DNA from: Isoetes taiwanensis
Taxonomy: Eukaryota; Streptophyta; Lycopodiopsida; Isoetales; Isoetaceae
Direction of reading: 5' to 3'
Length of the DNA stretch: 64,000 nucleotides
Assembly: GCA_021234155.1 (NCBI GenBank)
Contig: JAJEKV010000042.1
Span: 2,045,257-2,109,256, forward strand
Shown one piece after another: positions 33,717-44,664 of the stretch. Below the pieces are notes generated by a model, which was not told the origin of the DNA, did not search any database, and worked only from the letters and a program-made list of their open reading frames with translations. Numbering within the stretch: the stretch's first letter is position 1; the number at the start of each line of letters is the position of its first letter. A program made the position numbers and the translations under genes.

Positions 33717-34278
33717 TCATGAATGCCTGGGAGAAGACTTTTCCAAGAGAGAAGGATATCCTGATACAATGTATCTAGTAAAGCACGATCTACTGTTTAG
33801 AAAACATGGAATGAGGCACAAGGCCCCCAAAAAATATTCATTACTAGTTATTTACAATAGTTTTTACATGAAATCACTATAATAGACTAGTATTATTTTG
33901 TGGGTTAATATGTTAAAAAACTATGACTAGTTATTTACCAAGTAAATTATGTCCATCTTTTCATATGAACCAGTGTTGTTCCATATGATAGAATGTTAGC
34001 AAAAACGTAAGTTAAGTGATGATGGATTTTCCATCTTCGTAAATACAATTGAGAATGGTTTAGCAAACACAATAAGAATACTTGTTTTGAGAACCCTGGC
34101 TATTTGCAAACATAAGTGATCAACTAATTTCTCTATTAACTAATAATGGCGTCTCCATCCAACTATTAATGTTTTATCCTACGTAACTAGTACTGGTTCA
34201 TACAATAAATTACAAACTGTACATTGAACACTCCTTCCTTATTAGAAAAAAGAAGTGTCATGTTGTTTTATTAATATT

Positions 34279-35218
34279 TTGCTACATATTCTAAACGAGG
34301 TGCACCTTGGACTACCATCATCGTCGGATTCGCCGATCCTACGACCCAGATCGTACGTTGGGGCCTCTGGGCACCTCTCATTTCGCTTATAGTATGATTG
34401 GAGGCGCCTATGATTTTGAAATATGAAATACGATTTTGCCTAAGGTTTTGAGGGAATATTGAACCTCTATACGGCTTTGCCTAAGATTTTAGAATATGAA
34501 ATACGAGGGTTCGAACCTCTACCAAAATAACTTAATGTCCTAATAAGACTACTTTAACCAATGTGTCCAGTAAGCTAATGTGATTATTTTTTATCTTGAA
34601 TCTATATTTTTTTAACAACCTATTCAATTGTTTTAGGGATATATAGTCTATGGTACATCCATATAAAATCCCCCTAGAACCACCTGTTATTTTGCTACAT
34701 ATTAGTCTACGGTTTGAGGAATTGTTATTTTTACATCCATATCAAATCCCCCTGGAACCCCCTGTTATTTTGCTACATATTCTAAACGAGGTGCACCTTG
34801 GACTACCACAGTCATCGGATTCGTCGTTCGTCGATCTTCGTATGTTGGGCCCTCTGAGCATCTCTCGTTTCACTTATAATCATTTATGATTGGAGGCGCC
34901 TATAATTTTAATATATGAAATACGATTTCGCCTAAGGTTTTGAGGGATTATCGAACCTCTATGTGGCTTTGCCTAAGACTTTAGAATTTGAAATACGGGG
35001 GTTCGTACCTCTACCAAAATAACTCAATGTCCTAATAAGACTAATTTAATCAATATACCCAATGAGCTAATGTGATTGTTTTTTATCTTGAATCTATGTT
35101 TTTTTTAATAACAACCTATTCAATTATTTTAGGGATATATAGTCTATGGTTTGAGAAATTTTTATTTTTACATCCATATCAAATCCCCCTAGAACCCCTT
35201 GTTATTTTGCTACATATA
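34279..35218 (-). repeat. Two tandem 490-bp units with pol III-like A and B boxes (SINE-like)
   Basis: Two copies are offset by 491 bp, both containing 'ctaaacgaggtgcacc', 'ggaggcgcctat' and a 'tgttattttgctacatat' end, which also occurs a third time near 34690. On the minus strand each unit has an A-box-like TAGCTYAYTGG (34568-34578 and 35059-35069) and, about 50 bases on, a B-box-like GGTTCGAACC (34508-34517) or GGTACGAACC (second copy). A further GGTTCAAATCC lies at about 35288-35298. Such paired boxes suggest a tRNA-derived SINE. No acceptor stem or tail was found, so this is not a tRNA gene. Confidence 0.4.
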
Positions 35219-35225
35219 ACATGTT

Positions 35226-36182
35226 GTTACAAGAAACTGATAATTGGTCTGCTTGTAAACCACAGAGGAACATATACCACACAGTTAAAGCATCCAGGGA
35301 TTTGAACCCTCATATTTCCATCTGGCCCAACAAATTGGGCATTTTGGCTCATCATGGCACACTACGTTAGATCCCATATCTTTTAGCTTTTTTTTTTTTG
35401 CTCCTGCGCTCTGCAAACTGGTCTATTCTCAGATGTTTATCTTTCTGCTGAACACTAAAGCAATCAATGTGGGGGAGATCCTGGAGATAAAAATAAATGC
35501 AGATCCACAAATGTGAGAACAGGGTCTATGCATACCTATTTTTGCAATATCCTAAATGGACTTTGTGAAGAAAGCCTGCAAGCAAAAACTAAGAAAACTA
35601 GAGTGTCAGATGAAAACGAGATACAAAAACAGCAGATTCCAGAGTGTCAGATGAAAACGAAATACAAAGACAACAGATTCCACCATGAGATCATCAATCA
35701 GCAATAAACAATAAAAAAAATGAAAGGATGATCTTGAGTGCCCCATCCTCTGTCCTTCAGTACCGATAATGATTAATGATCAAATTCATAATGAAAGAAT
35801 TGCAGTCCTTCATCAAGATCAAAAGAAGAACAGAAGAAAATGTATAACCATCATCCAATTAAATTGGGATTATGTCAACTCCAAAATCACGCCAACCTGC
35901 TATTGTCTTCTAGGGGGTTTTTGTTTTTTTTAATCTTTTTTTTTGGACTTCAAAAATAACATAAGGTTGCGATTCACGTGTGACTTTTCATATGCGAATT
36001 GAAATATGCAGAAATGAAGAGCAAGTTGCTAACATAGATGAGACAAATATTGCTTGCTCAATAGATGATAATATTAGGTTTGATAATAACAAATTGCATT
36101 ATTTGCGAGGCAATTCCAGACTCGAAATTATCGATACATGGCACAAATATCATACAAAAATATCATATATTCCAATAAAACA
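35226..36182. other. Intergenic stretch without recognised gene
   Basis: There is a 35-bp direct repeat ('agagtgtcagatgaaaacgarat') near 35600 and 35642. No gene or element end was supported. Confidence 0.4.
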
Positions 36183-36817
36183 TTAAGGGATCAATCCATG
36201 TTTTTCCACGTATTTAACAAGGTGTGGTTCCATGTCAGCCGTTCTATCCAGTTCTGGGTACAAATCTAACACTTCACCCACCGTCATCCCCATAGCCAAA
36301 TTATGCATAATAGACACAAACTTCACCAGAAAATCATCTGTCCCAAAGTTTTTGGATCGTAAGATGGTGGATTCGTGGCCTGTGTTTGATTGTAGAAGCA
36401 TTTGAGAGCATCATCATCCACTATGATTATATCATCCTTATTCTCGATACCAAGTTCGTCCATCATGTTACTCAAGTGTTTGATGAAGATAGGCTTTGCT
36501 GTTGGATCCTTGGGATTAGTGAACTTCACACATTTGTTACGATCCCAAAGCGTCAACCAATTTCTACGCATTTCCCCAGTGCCTCCAAAGTATCCTTGAT
36601 GTTCCTTAGTTCCATGGATGACCAAATACCAACTCGAAATAACACGAATGCCTCGCCTAGCATCTCCTTCAAGTGCGGCCGCGGATAGATCCACTTGGTG
36701 TTTGATTCTACCGGTGTCCGATGAAACCGTTCTCTAGCCACTTTATTTTTTGGGAAAAGTCTTGCAAAGGACTCGTTTAGGTCGAACACCACAACCTTCT
36801 TAGAAACGCAATGGAAG
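36183..36817 (-). pseudogene. FCP1/NIF-like domain exon with altered catalytic motif
   Basis: The exon follows a CAG acceptor and reads VVVFDLNESF, then YPRPHLKEMLGEAF and FRVGIWSSM, a frameshift near 36570, then NWLTLWDRNKCVKF, PIFIKHLSNM, IIIVDDDALKC, a second frameshift near 36350, and a C-terminal segment ending YVEKHGLIP. The order matches FCP1/SCP-type CTD phosphatase domains (DLDETL, RPxLxEFL, WSS, KDL, DDxP). In the active site DxDx(T/V) the second Asp is Asn (DLNES), as in some plant relatives thought to be inactive. The usual family removes phosphate from the RNA polymerase II tail. This copy is both catalytically altered and frame-broken. Confidence 0.7.
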
Positions 36818-36873
36818 CTGAAACATCAAACATGTATCCGGTCAGCAAGATACGATAACACAAACAATACAAA

Positions 36874-37002
36874 CGCCAAGCGTGATTTGAAATAGTCATA
36901 ACCAAATCGGCTTCGGCGTGATTTAGTTTGACAACGAAAAATAATCAAAGCACGGCTTGGCGATTTAATTCAAAGGTAATACAAATTAAATCACTTGGCG
37001 TG
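36874..37002. repeat. GGCGTG motif array in the last intron (four copies)
   Basis: Motifs at 36874 (CGCCAAGCGTG), 36908 (CGGCTTCGGCGTG), 36951 (CACGGCTTGGCG) and 36992 (CACTTGGCGTG), spaced by AT-rich 'atttgaaat/ttaattcaaa' text. They lie wholly within the intron 36818-37267. Confidence 0.75.
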
Positions 37003-39078
37003 GCTTATTTCGATGGGCAAGGCCATACCTATCATCTTCGGGCCATTGCCGTCATCGGCGTCATTCTCCCCTCGCCACCCTTAATCTTCGTCTTCTTACA
37101 TTTGTTAGAATTGTTATTTTCTATTAGTTCATTGCGTCCTTCACAACCGACATTATTTTACTATTGATTTGGCAAACCTGTGAATCACTAGAGCGCCGCC
37201 GTTGCCTTCATTTTTCGGTTTCCTGTCAATTATTTCATTGTTAACTTTGTGAATCTACTCTATTGTTGCTTGCATCACCCGCAATGTGGGCAAGGATATT
37301 CCCTAAGTTCGCCGCCATCACGATTACTTTGAGCAACCGGTTTAGCGGCTATTTGTTCATTCTTGCTTTCCTTATCAGTCGCTAGATTACTAGTTCCCTC
37401 TCCGGGAGCAACGTCCACTTTCGGGAATTGGACAAGTCTACGAGACTTTTGATTGCTGATGATTTCAGGTTGCCATAAGGGCCTTTAGGAGACTTGGCAA
37501 GCACATGCATGAGGAATGGTTCAAGAAAGTCTTTGGCCTGCTCATCACTCACAAAGTAGTGACATCTTCTTGCACCCATAAGAGCCTCTCGGGCAATATA
37601 ACCTCAACATGAAGCTCCAAGCAGGTTGTATCAATTGGAGCAAATGCCTCGGCGAGGTAAGCAGCCATAGGCGGGGAAATCCATTTTTATTTAAGGGGCC
37701 CTTCTCCTTAGTTTGTAGCTCGTGCCTTGATTTTCCCACTTAGGAGGGGTCCCGATCCTCATCCTCTTCGACTCATCACATTACGGTGATCCCGATCCGT
37801 ATGAAAGAATATAGTTCTTAAGTCCGGATCATCTAGAAGAAAACATTCCCATGCACCGCTATTGTCACCCTTGGCCTTAGCAATATCATATTCCTCATCG
37901 GCGGCATGGATATCATAATAAAGATCACATGTGCCATCTTCCGATTACGTTCATGACTCATTATCCTTAACATCATATATTAGGCATCCCTCCCTAATAA
38001 CTTTGAGGCACTCCGGATCATGAGCAGCCCAGATAGTGCATGAGATGTGACTCACTGAAGGACAAAGCGATGACAATAGTGAAGGACCTCTCGGTTGTCA
38101 ATCCTATACAATTTGGTAAAGAAGGCTGGCTGTAGTCCTTACGGTTCATGCCCATATCTCCTCTCCCACCCTGTTTGTCCAACACAAAGAGTGATATATT
38201 TTTAAGGCCGGAAGTTGAATCGGCAAGAGACCTTTGTACCCAATGGGGAGAATCTTTGGGCGATTAATGTCGTCTTCTCCGGTAATCTTCTTCACAAGGG
38301 CCACTTTTCTTCTCAACTCAGCCCGGTACCTTAGGGGTAGAGTCTCCTTATGTTTTGTATTTTTAGCCTTCCAATTCTTTAGGAAGTCCTTTGACCGAAT
38401 ACAAACTTCTTGATGTCATCATTCTTGACCTTGTATTTGTCCAAACAATCCAATTTCGGATAATGCCACATCCCAGATAGCCTTTGTAACTCGGCTCCTA
38501 CTGGTGACTTCATTGTAACGTACATCCTTTACATATTTGCGGCACTCAACGAAGGACATCCTATCCTTGGTGAAAGCACCCTTCTTGTATAAGACTTCCT
38601 TCTTTAAGCAGCGGTCTAAAACCCAAATGGTCTCGGCGTCGTCTAGCCCCTCGAGTCTTTCTCATCTCTGTCACATTCAAGTCAAAGATGCTTACATCAG
38701 CGGGGAGGCACCCTACCCATAGTATCCGGCAGCTTCCCTTGTGCATAAGCGTCCCCGGAATTCATTCCACTTGAGCCATGCCTCCTTACAAAACACAATC
38801 TTATCTGAGTGCGTTGGTCGACTGCTTTGGATGAGCTTTGGAAAGGATACGCAATGTCATCACCACCTTTTTCCTTTGATTTTCTTGCGGTCTTCTTCTT
38901 CTCTGTATAATTGTTCATGCGAGAGTCCGCTCCGGCGGCTTGAATGCCTCGGACTTTGACCATACATGCGGTGGGCAATGGGCAGCCATATTCCACCCTT
39001 TGTTGGCGGGCGTGGCGCGGTTGTTCAACGTATGGACTGCAATAGTACGGACATTGAATCGGTATCATAGAATAGAAA

Positions 39079-39333
39079 ACGCGGGGCGTGATTTGAATAA
39101 ATTGATGAAGAGAAAAATCACGCTGGCGTGAAATGAATAAAGTTACTAATGCAATTCCGCCAGCGTGCTTTCAAATCAAACCAAATTCGCCCGGTGTGTT
39201 TTCAAATCAATCGAATTCACGCCCGGCGTGTTTTCAAATCAATTGGTTGACTTGAAAACACGCTGGCGTGAATTGATTGATTCAAAACACGTCGCGGCGT
39301 GAATTGGTTTGATTTGAAAGCACGCCTGGCGTG
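39079..39333. repeat. Palindromic CACGC-n-GGCGTG array, eight copies, in an intron
   Basis: Copies at 39079, 39119, 39157, 39188, 39218, 39259, 39288 and 39321. The best are CACGCTGGCGTG and CACGCCCGGCGTG, near-perfect inverted repeats. They are spaced 30-40 bp apart by 'tttcaaatcaattgg'-type AT-rich text that is itself repeated in both orientations. The array fills the intron between the exons ending at 39358 and starting near 39040. Confidence 0.9.
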
Positions 39334-40565
39334 AATACAATTTATGAAACCGGGTTGATTACCTTTTGTATAGAAATGTCTTCCCCATTTCATTCAAAGT
39401 TGCACTAATCTCGCCAAATCTGCGGGTGAAGTATTGGCATCCAAGATACGACACCTCCTATACGCATAGTGATTGTAGAACACTTTTTGGCTGTTTGTTA
39501 CACTTTTGCGATGATGGCCTTTTGTGCCTCAACGGAATCTTTGCCCGTCGATGATGACATATTTAATATCATCACTTGATAATAGCTCACGGGCGTTAGA
39601 TCCACACAAAGAGCTTGTTCGAGATCATATCCCAAGGTAGCACATCCGGCTGGCATAGGCATTTGACACGGATTACTAATCATGCTCGAACAATCTCCAT
39701 GGCATGTCTTTGGATCATATCTCCTGCTAACATAAATGGAGCTTGGTGAACGGATGAGGGACTTCACATGGATCGCAAAAGTTTCCTTAAGACCCAATGG
39801 ATAATGGTCAGAGTATGTTCATGGCCTCTAGCTGCGCCACTCTGTCCTGTTCATTCTCAAAAACAGAAGCCTCCATGCCTTCGACAAGCTGCGGGTTGAA
39901 CATTCTTCCCTAGATCTAGGACCCTTTTAGAAGCTTTCAAGTCGGCTAATTCCTAGCTTTTGCAAATAGTGACTTGGTGTGGGTTTAGTGAACATGCCTC
40001 TACATACACGGTGTAACCCCTTGGCAAATAGATATTGGCGTAACTGCTACATTGGTTGGCCAACCATACTTAAAACATGTCTCACCGTTCACATCTGTCT
40101 TCATGAACGTATCCTTGTATGCAGTAGCTCTACAGTGAGTAAGTCTGAGCAAATCTTTCTTCTGCTTCTGTGTAATCTCCAAGAGCAATTTGCAGTGGGT
40201 GTCATCCTCTTCCTCACAAGAGATTAGGATCCCTTGTTTGGCCATCTTGTCTGCTTCCTTTTTCCTCGAGAAGAGAGTTAAGTCGAGCTTGCCATTTGTC
40301 TTGGCAAGGTCAACGTACCACTCGGCACCCTCGTCCATTTCCTCTTCAAAAGGCGGTGAGGCGGGGTCGAGTGGTTGCTATAAGAATCGGCCCTTCATCA
40401 TCTAAGGTGAGATCATATGGTACTGCATCTGGGTCGTCTGCCCTTGCTTTCTTGGCAGGATGCTTTCTTGGCAGGATTAGAACCCGAATTAGTAGGGGTT
40501 TTCTTCCTCTTGAGCACTGCAAATGAAGATGAGCACTTTTTAGAGTACTTTTCAGAACAAGAGAT

Positions 40566-40616
40566 CACGCTTGGCGTGCATTTAAACCTAAATTAGTACA
40601 AATCACGCTTGGCGTG
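40566..40616. repeat. Two CACGCTTGGCGTG motifs in the first intron
   Basis: Identical 13-base motifs at 40566 and 40604, 38 bp apart, inside the intron 40530-40965. Confidence 0.85.
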
Positions 40617-41439
40617 TTGGTATCTCCTATTATTGACCATGCTATGCGTTAATTTGAAACTAAATTATTTTGCATCCACATTTTAAGCTACATACCCTTC
40701 ATGAATCCATATTTCACACTATTTAACCTCATTGAACATTGCTATCTCCAACTGTCTAACACCGCTATATTCTATATATAAAAGCGAGAGCAAAATTATG
40801 TTCTCTGAGCGGACAATCGAGCATTGGCGATGTTAATACTTAAAATTCATGCAAAGCATAATAACTCAAACTCATGCAAAGCATATTAAGTGAAAGGAAA
40901 TGTCTCAAATTCATGCAAGCATAATACTCTCCACCACGGTGTATGATACGTGGCAAATTAAATACCTTGAATAGGGTTACGTGTATTACGTGTATTACGA
41001 TCAACGTCCTCACGAAACTTGAGAAGAGCGGGTTTAGAGATTCCTCTTCCACCGCTTCCCTGCCCGTCGCCTCGACCTCGATTCGCTTTAGAAGACATCT
41101 CCGAGTTAAGCCTAATAGCAGTCGGAAGGTCATTTCGGATCTGGCCTTCATTTGCTTTCGAAGAAATAGCTTTTTCTACCTATACGAGAAATAGAGAAAT
41201 TTGAATTTCAAGAAAACACAAAATGCAGTTTCGAAATATTCTTGACACATACAAATAATAATGACGAAGACCCGTCCGCCGACTTCTTTCATTAAGTTTT
41301 TAAAATCCCGCCAAATTTATCCAGCCTAAGCGTAGTTAACCTAATCTTTCTTCTAATTCGAATTTTCCCGCGCCCGAGTTTCCCATAGCCTTGACTTCTC
41401 AAATCAGCTTCAGGAGACTCAAATCAGCTTCTCAAGAAT

Positions 41440-41780
41440 GGCTCTGAGAATTGGTACTCATCTCATTCCAATAGCTTGAACATTAATTTCCAATAGTAGG
41501 TGTGCGAATAGCAATTTTTCTGCGATTGATGTCGAAGATGAATGTTTCATGTTAACTACAAATCAGAAAAGGAAAGTAGGATTATGCAAGATCAACTCCA
41601 TCGATCCGACTGTAAACTGTCATGGAATTCCGCTCGGGGATAAGTATGTCCGAAGTTCTGATGATTAATCGCTGCGCTATGGATGAAGCTTTACCTCATG
41701 AGACACACCCCGGTGGGGATACGGTTGGAGAAAGTGTTGGAACATTTGTTGCATGGCCAAGCTGCTTAAAAAGGTATGTA
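41440..41780 (+). pseudogene. DUF8039-like fragment of a transposon-associated protein
   Basis: The plus strand reads 'KRKVGLCKINSIDPTVNCHG', 'IPLGDKYVRV', 'ALPHETHPGGDTVGESVG' and 'TFVAWPSC', with one or two frame changes, ending at a donor-like AAG/GTATGT. This matches the C-terminal domain seen in many plant transposon-associated proteins (VHxIPLGxxxVRV, then VxWP). It is antisense to the decayed gene at 36-41 kb. A related domain copy occurs at about 45165-45470. Confidence 0.5.
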
Positions 41781-41842
41781 ACATGTATTACATTGTAGAA
41801 ATATAGAAGTAGACAAAATTTGTTGTATTCATTGGAAAAAGA

Positions 41843-42540
41843 TTACAATTGTATATAATCTGGATAAACTGGATAAACCGGACAAAATCCCGGACTCTTT
41901 GTTTCAAGCCCGGTCATTGAGTAGGCTGGGCTATCGATCTCCCATTTCCATTGCGGGGCATAGTGAATTCTTCTAGTAAAACCCCGGCAAAAAACGGGCT
42001 CTAGCTCCACCACCCCCTTTGCTCCACCTCCACCTCCTGCTCCTCCTCTGCTCCACCCTCCTGCTCCATTGGTTGAACCTCCAATGCATCGTATGGCGCT
42101 GGTAGTGGTTCCATTGGTTGAGCCATCTCCATTGCATCGTATACGCTTGTGGTAGTGGTTCGTGTTGGGGCATCCGGGCATAGAGGCTAACCACTAAGAA
42201 ACGCACTCCTCATTTTGAATCTCGAGGCGACGGATCACGAGATTCACTCTCGATCAATGCATGTCTTGCATTTCGAAGTGATTAGATAAGAGGGCGAGCC
42301 TCCGATGCGATTGCAAGGGCCCCGAGCCCAGATCTATCATTGCCCTGCGCTCTTTGCCATCATCATTACTTGATCCAAGTACTCCGGGGGTTGCAAGATC
42401 GGTGCTCGGCCGAGGCGGTGCTCATTTGCGGTTCAACCGTTTGGAGATTGGGCAAACCGGAGCTGGGCTGTGTGATTGCTGGCCCAAATGTAATTCAATC
42501 CATCTTCGTCACCAATAGGGTGATTAATGTAACGACATCT
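41843..42540 (-). other. Minus-strand coding-like stretch, unidentified
   Basis: Open text includes 'MIDLGSGPLQSHRRLALLSN' (about 42335-42270) and a Gly/Ser/Asn-rich frame at 42181-41843. Base composition resembles the exons of the neighbouring decayed gene. No family or splice structure could be supported. Confidence 0.25.
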
Positions 42541-42570
42541 ATCAATAGGAAGTGGCCGAGTATCGGTATT

Positions 42571-42870
42571 CACGCTGGCGTGTTATATTTCTTTATTTAT
42601 AAACTTAGAAACTAAGAGACGCCCGGCGTGTTTAAGCGTAAAAGTTGAAAGTAGGGATACAATTGTTTGCCTTTCGGCGTGTAAAAGCGCTATATAGGAA
42701 AAACTATACGCTTTCGGCGTGCATTCGATGCCGCGTGTAAATAATTGCCTGGCCTTTATCTATTTACTTATCTATCTGTACAGGTTTTTTTTTTCTCCTC
42801 CTGCTGAATGCGCCCGGCGTGTATTCATGTTGAAAACTAAGGTTACCCTAAAACACGCTTTTTAGCGTGT
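42571..42870. repeat. GGCGTG motif array, about six copies
   Basis: CACGCTGGCGTG at 42571, GACGCCCGGCGTG near 42618, CTTTCGGCGTG near 42671 and 42710, CGCCCGGCGTG at 42811, and the hairpin AACACGCTTTTTAGCGTGTT near 42851. It is the same family as the intron arrays at 37.0, 39.2 and 40.6 kb. Confidence 0.8.
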
Positions 42871-42994
42871 TTCAAATATTATCTTCAGATTTTTCTAATG
42901 CTTTCTACTACACATTCATAATAGAAACTTGCATGCAATAGCATGATTAATTCAGGAAGAGAAACTCAAGAATTTACTCGAAACAAAAAGAAGC

Positions 42995-43096
42995 AGATGA
43001 AGTTTATAAAAAACTATTCTGGTTTTCATAAACATCATCTGCTTCCTCTGCCTCGAGCAAATGCAAAAGCTTGTCTTCTTGGATTAAACCTGCCAT
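42995..43096 (-). CDS. Possible short ORF, 30 residues, downstream of a promoter
   Basis: The minus strand encodes MAGLIQEDKLLHLLEAEEAD and ten more residues before a stop. It lies 350 bp downstream of the promoter at 43440-43525 and after a donor-like TTG/GTGAGC at about 43360. It may be the first coding part of a lost gene. There is no homology to judge by. Confidence 0.15.
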
Positions 43097-43444
43097 TGAG
43101 ATGCAACTTAAAACTAAATGAAAACTAACCTTGAGTTCCGGAATTTTGGAAGGATTCGAAGAGCGGAGGACTATGCTTGTGGTTTTAATTAGAGGCTTTT
43201 CGATTCATGAGACCTTAGTCCTCTGCTTTTGGTTTTAATTACGAGTCTCCGATTTCCCTGCACTTCTGAGATGCTCTGAGAACAAAAGGCGGAGTCTTTT
43301 AGTAAGTTAGGAATTGCGAAACCAAACATCTAACATTGATGAATATAAATCGCTCACCAAGATTTGGGGACGGCGGATCCAAACACGCAGGCTTAAACCG
43401 CAAATCGTATGAAGGAAGGAAGAAAATGTAGGAACTTTGAGGCG

Positions 43445-43525
43445 TAAAATGGATTTATATAGGCACAATTAGAAAAAAAGTTAAGCGTGAATAATTGATT
43501 GCTTGAATTAACACGCTGGCGTCGG
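43445..43525 (-). promoter_or_regulatory. Minus-strand promoter with TATA box and motif pair
   Basis: On the minus strand a GACGCCAGCGTG motif (43512-43523) and ATTATTCACGC (about 43485-43495) lie upstream of CCTATATAAATCC (43451-43463). The same three parts, in the same order and similar spacing, occur at 44677-44743, so the promoters are duplicates. Confidence 0.55.
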
Positions 43526-43969
43526 TCTTCCCTTGGACATGACATGTATATGGTATATATGGAGAATATTGCATTTCATGCAATAAATTCTCCACGACAT
43601 TTTATTCCATTTATTGCATTAAAAAAAATAGAATTTAGAAATTTTATATAGGCTACATTAAAAATGATTTTAAAGGCAAAATTATGAAGGCTAAAAAAAT
43701 GACTTGTAAGGTTGGGGAATTGTTTTAGGTCAGTATAGGAAAATTTCCTATGGTTCTTGTGTAATGAATCGAGAGATTTCTCATGTGGTTGATTTATAGT
43801 GTTCGAGACTTTGTTGAGACAAAATTTTGAGATACAAAATTCTAGAGAGACAAAATTTTAGAGAAAACTTGACTTGGAGCCAAAATAATTGGAGAATACA
43901 GTTTGATTTTATCCAAAAAATTTATGTCTGAGAAAAAGCTGTTTGAAGAAAACTGTTTGAAGACAAAGT

Positions 43970-44640
43970 TTATGAAGAAAACTGTTTGATTTCATTAAAA
44001 GCAGGTTGTATGTACGGATGCCCGAAGGCTTGGAAGCGATTGCGAAGGCTTTTCACACAATTCTGAGAAAAAAAAATTGCGGAGGTGTCCAAAACTTCGT
44101 AAGAATGGAAACAAAAAATGGGCCGATCGGGATGCGCATCACTCTTCTTCCACGCTTTGCAACAAAGAAGAAAGAAAGGTGTTAGAAAAGAAAGAAAGGT
44201 GCAAAAACAAAAAACAAAAAACAAAAAGAAATCACATGCAAACCTGGTTCATCTCTTAACCACTCCAAAAATTGGTCGAATTGTCGACCTTCCTCCTCCT
44301 CCTCCTCCTCCTCCTCCTCCTCCTCCTCCGAGATTTCATTCTCTGTTTCAGGGTCAAGCCAACCCTGAAGCAGAGCGGTTTCATGCTCTTGGGAGGACAT
44401 CTCCTCCTCTTCCTCCAACTCCTCCTCTTCCTCCTCTTCAGAATCAGAGGAATCAGAGGAGCTCAACTCCTCCTCTTCAAAATCAGCATCATCCTCTGAA
44501 TCGGAATCAGAGGAGAATTGGGCAAGGAAATCGATGAGCGGGGGGAAGAGAGGGGGTTCTTCAACCCGACGTCTCTTTGACGAGACCTCGGGTTCTTCAT
44601 GAAGCTACCGAGGTCAACGCAGCTTCATGGCGGCGAAAAA
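43970..44640 (-). pseudogene. Acidic-protein gene fragment, two exon-like segments
   Basis: Downstream of the promoter at 44.7 kb, the minus strand carries 'SSKRRRVEEPPLFPPLIDFL', then long Asp/Ser and Glu runs (SEEEEEEEL and a 13-Glu run from the GAG repeat), 'LLQGWLDPETENE' and 'FDQFLEWLRDEP', ending at a donor (CCAG/GTTTGC, about 44244). A second segment (about 44160-43975) reads 'DRPIFCFHSYEVLDTSAIFF'. The good-context ATG at 44629 (GCCGCCATGA) opens a frame that stops after four codons, and an in-frame TAG precedes the acidic frame, so no complete start can be shown. The KRRR and acidic tracts suggest a nuclear protein; this is inference. Confidence 0.3.
44290..44330. repeat. (CTC/GAG)n microsatellite, about 13 units
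   Basis: Uninterrupted CCT/TCC trinucleotide run, encoding a poly-Glu tract on the minus strand. Confidence 0.95.
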
Positions 44641-44664
44641 AAAAATTGGAGGACGAGAATGGTC

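Larger units (their letters stand above)
29960..34267 (-). repeat. Right arm of the >4.3-kb inverted repeat
   Basis: Reverse complement of 1-4313 with few differences. It holds, in mirror order, the exon-like ORFs (30096-31035), the 40-bp tandem duplication (about 30690-30770), the Helitron 3' end (31529), the 74-bp tandem repeat (about 32830-33030) and the LINE fragment (33168-33716). Beyond 34267 the sequence passes into a different tandem repeat. The left arm runs off the window, so the outer boundary here is a lower limit. Confidence 0.95.
36183..41098 (-). pseudogene. Decayed multi-exon gene ending in an FCP1/NIF-like (HAD phosphatase-like) domain
   Basis: Reading the minus strand: a start exon at 41098-40966 (MSSKANRGRGDGQGSGGRG; donor AAG/GTATTT); an exon from about 40529 (acceptor TTTGCAG) with 'VLKRKKTPTNS' and the open stretch 40338-40000; coding text to a donor at 39358 (AAG/GTAATC); an exon from about 39040 (acceptor ATTGCAG) with 'HTLNNRATPANKGWN'; more coding text down to 37268, ending CPHCG (donor G/GTGATG); and the last exon 36817-36183. 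Splice phases agree at the last junction. Many frameshifts (for example near 40455, 40365, 39900, 38940, 38150) show it is dead. Except for the last exon no family was recognised. Several genes fused by my reading cannot be excluded. Confidence 0.5.

Noticed and set aside
34500-34590. tRNA gene on the minus strand
   Set aside because: A- and B-box-like sequences are present, but no acceptor stem or credible anticodon arm can be formed. It was kept only as a SINE-like repeat.
38100-38330. FYRN/FYRC-like chromatin domain in the decayed minus-strand gene
   Set aside because: 'LPIGYKGLLPIQLPALKIYH' and 'KLYRIDNREVLHYCHRFV' recall the pattern, but frames change between them and key positions are missing. 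The match is too weak to name.
41030-41098. Histone H4-like start (GRG...GISKPALL) in the first exon of the minus-strand gene
   Set aside because: Similarity is limited to a short Gly/Arg-rich stretch and a few residues, and the next exon does not continue as a histone.
44118-44537. Plus-strand proline-rich protein
   Set aside because: It is antisense to the CTC/GAG repeat and the acidic minus-strand frame, with no start context or domain.
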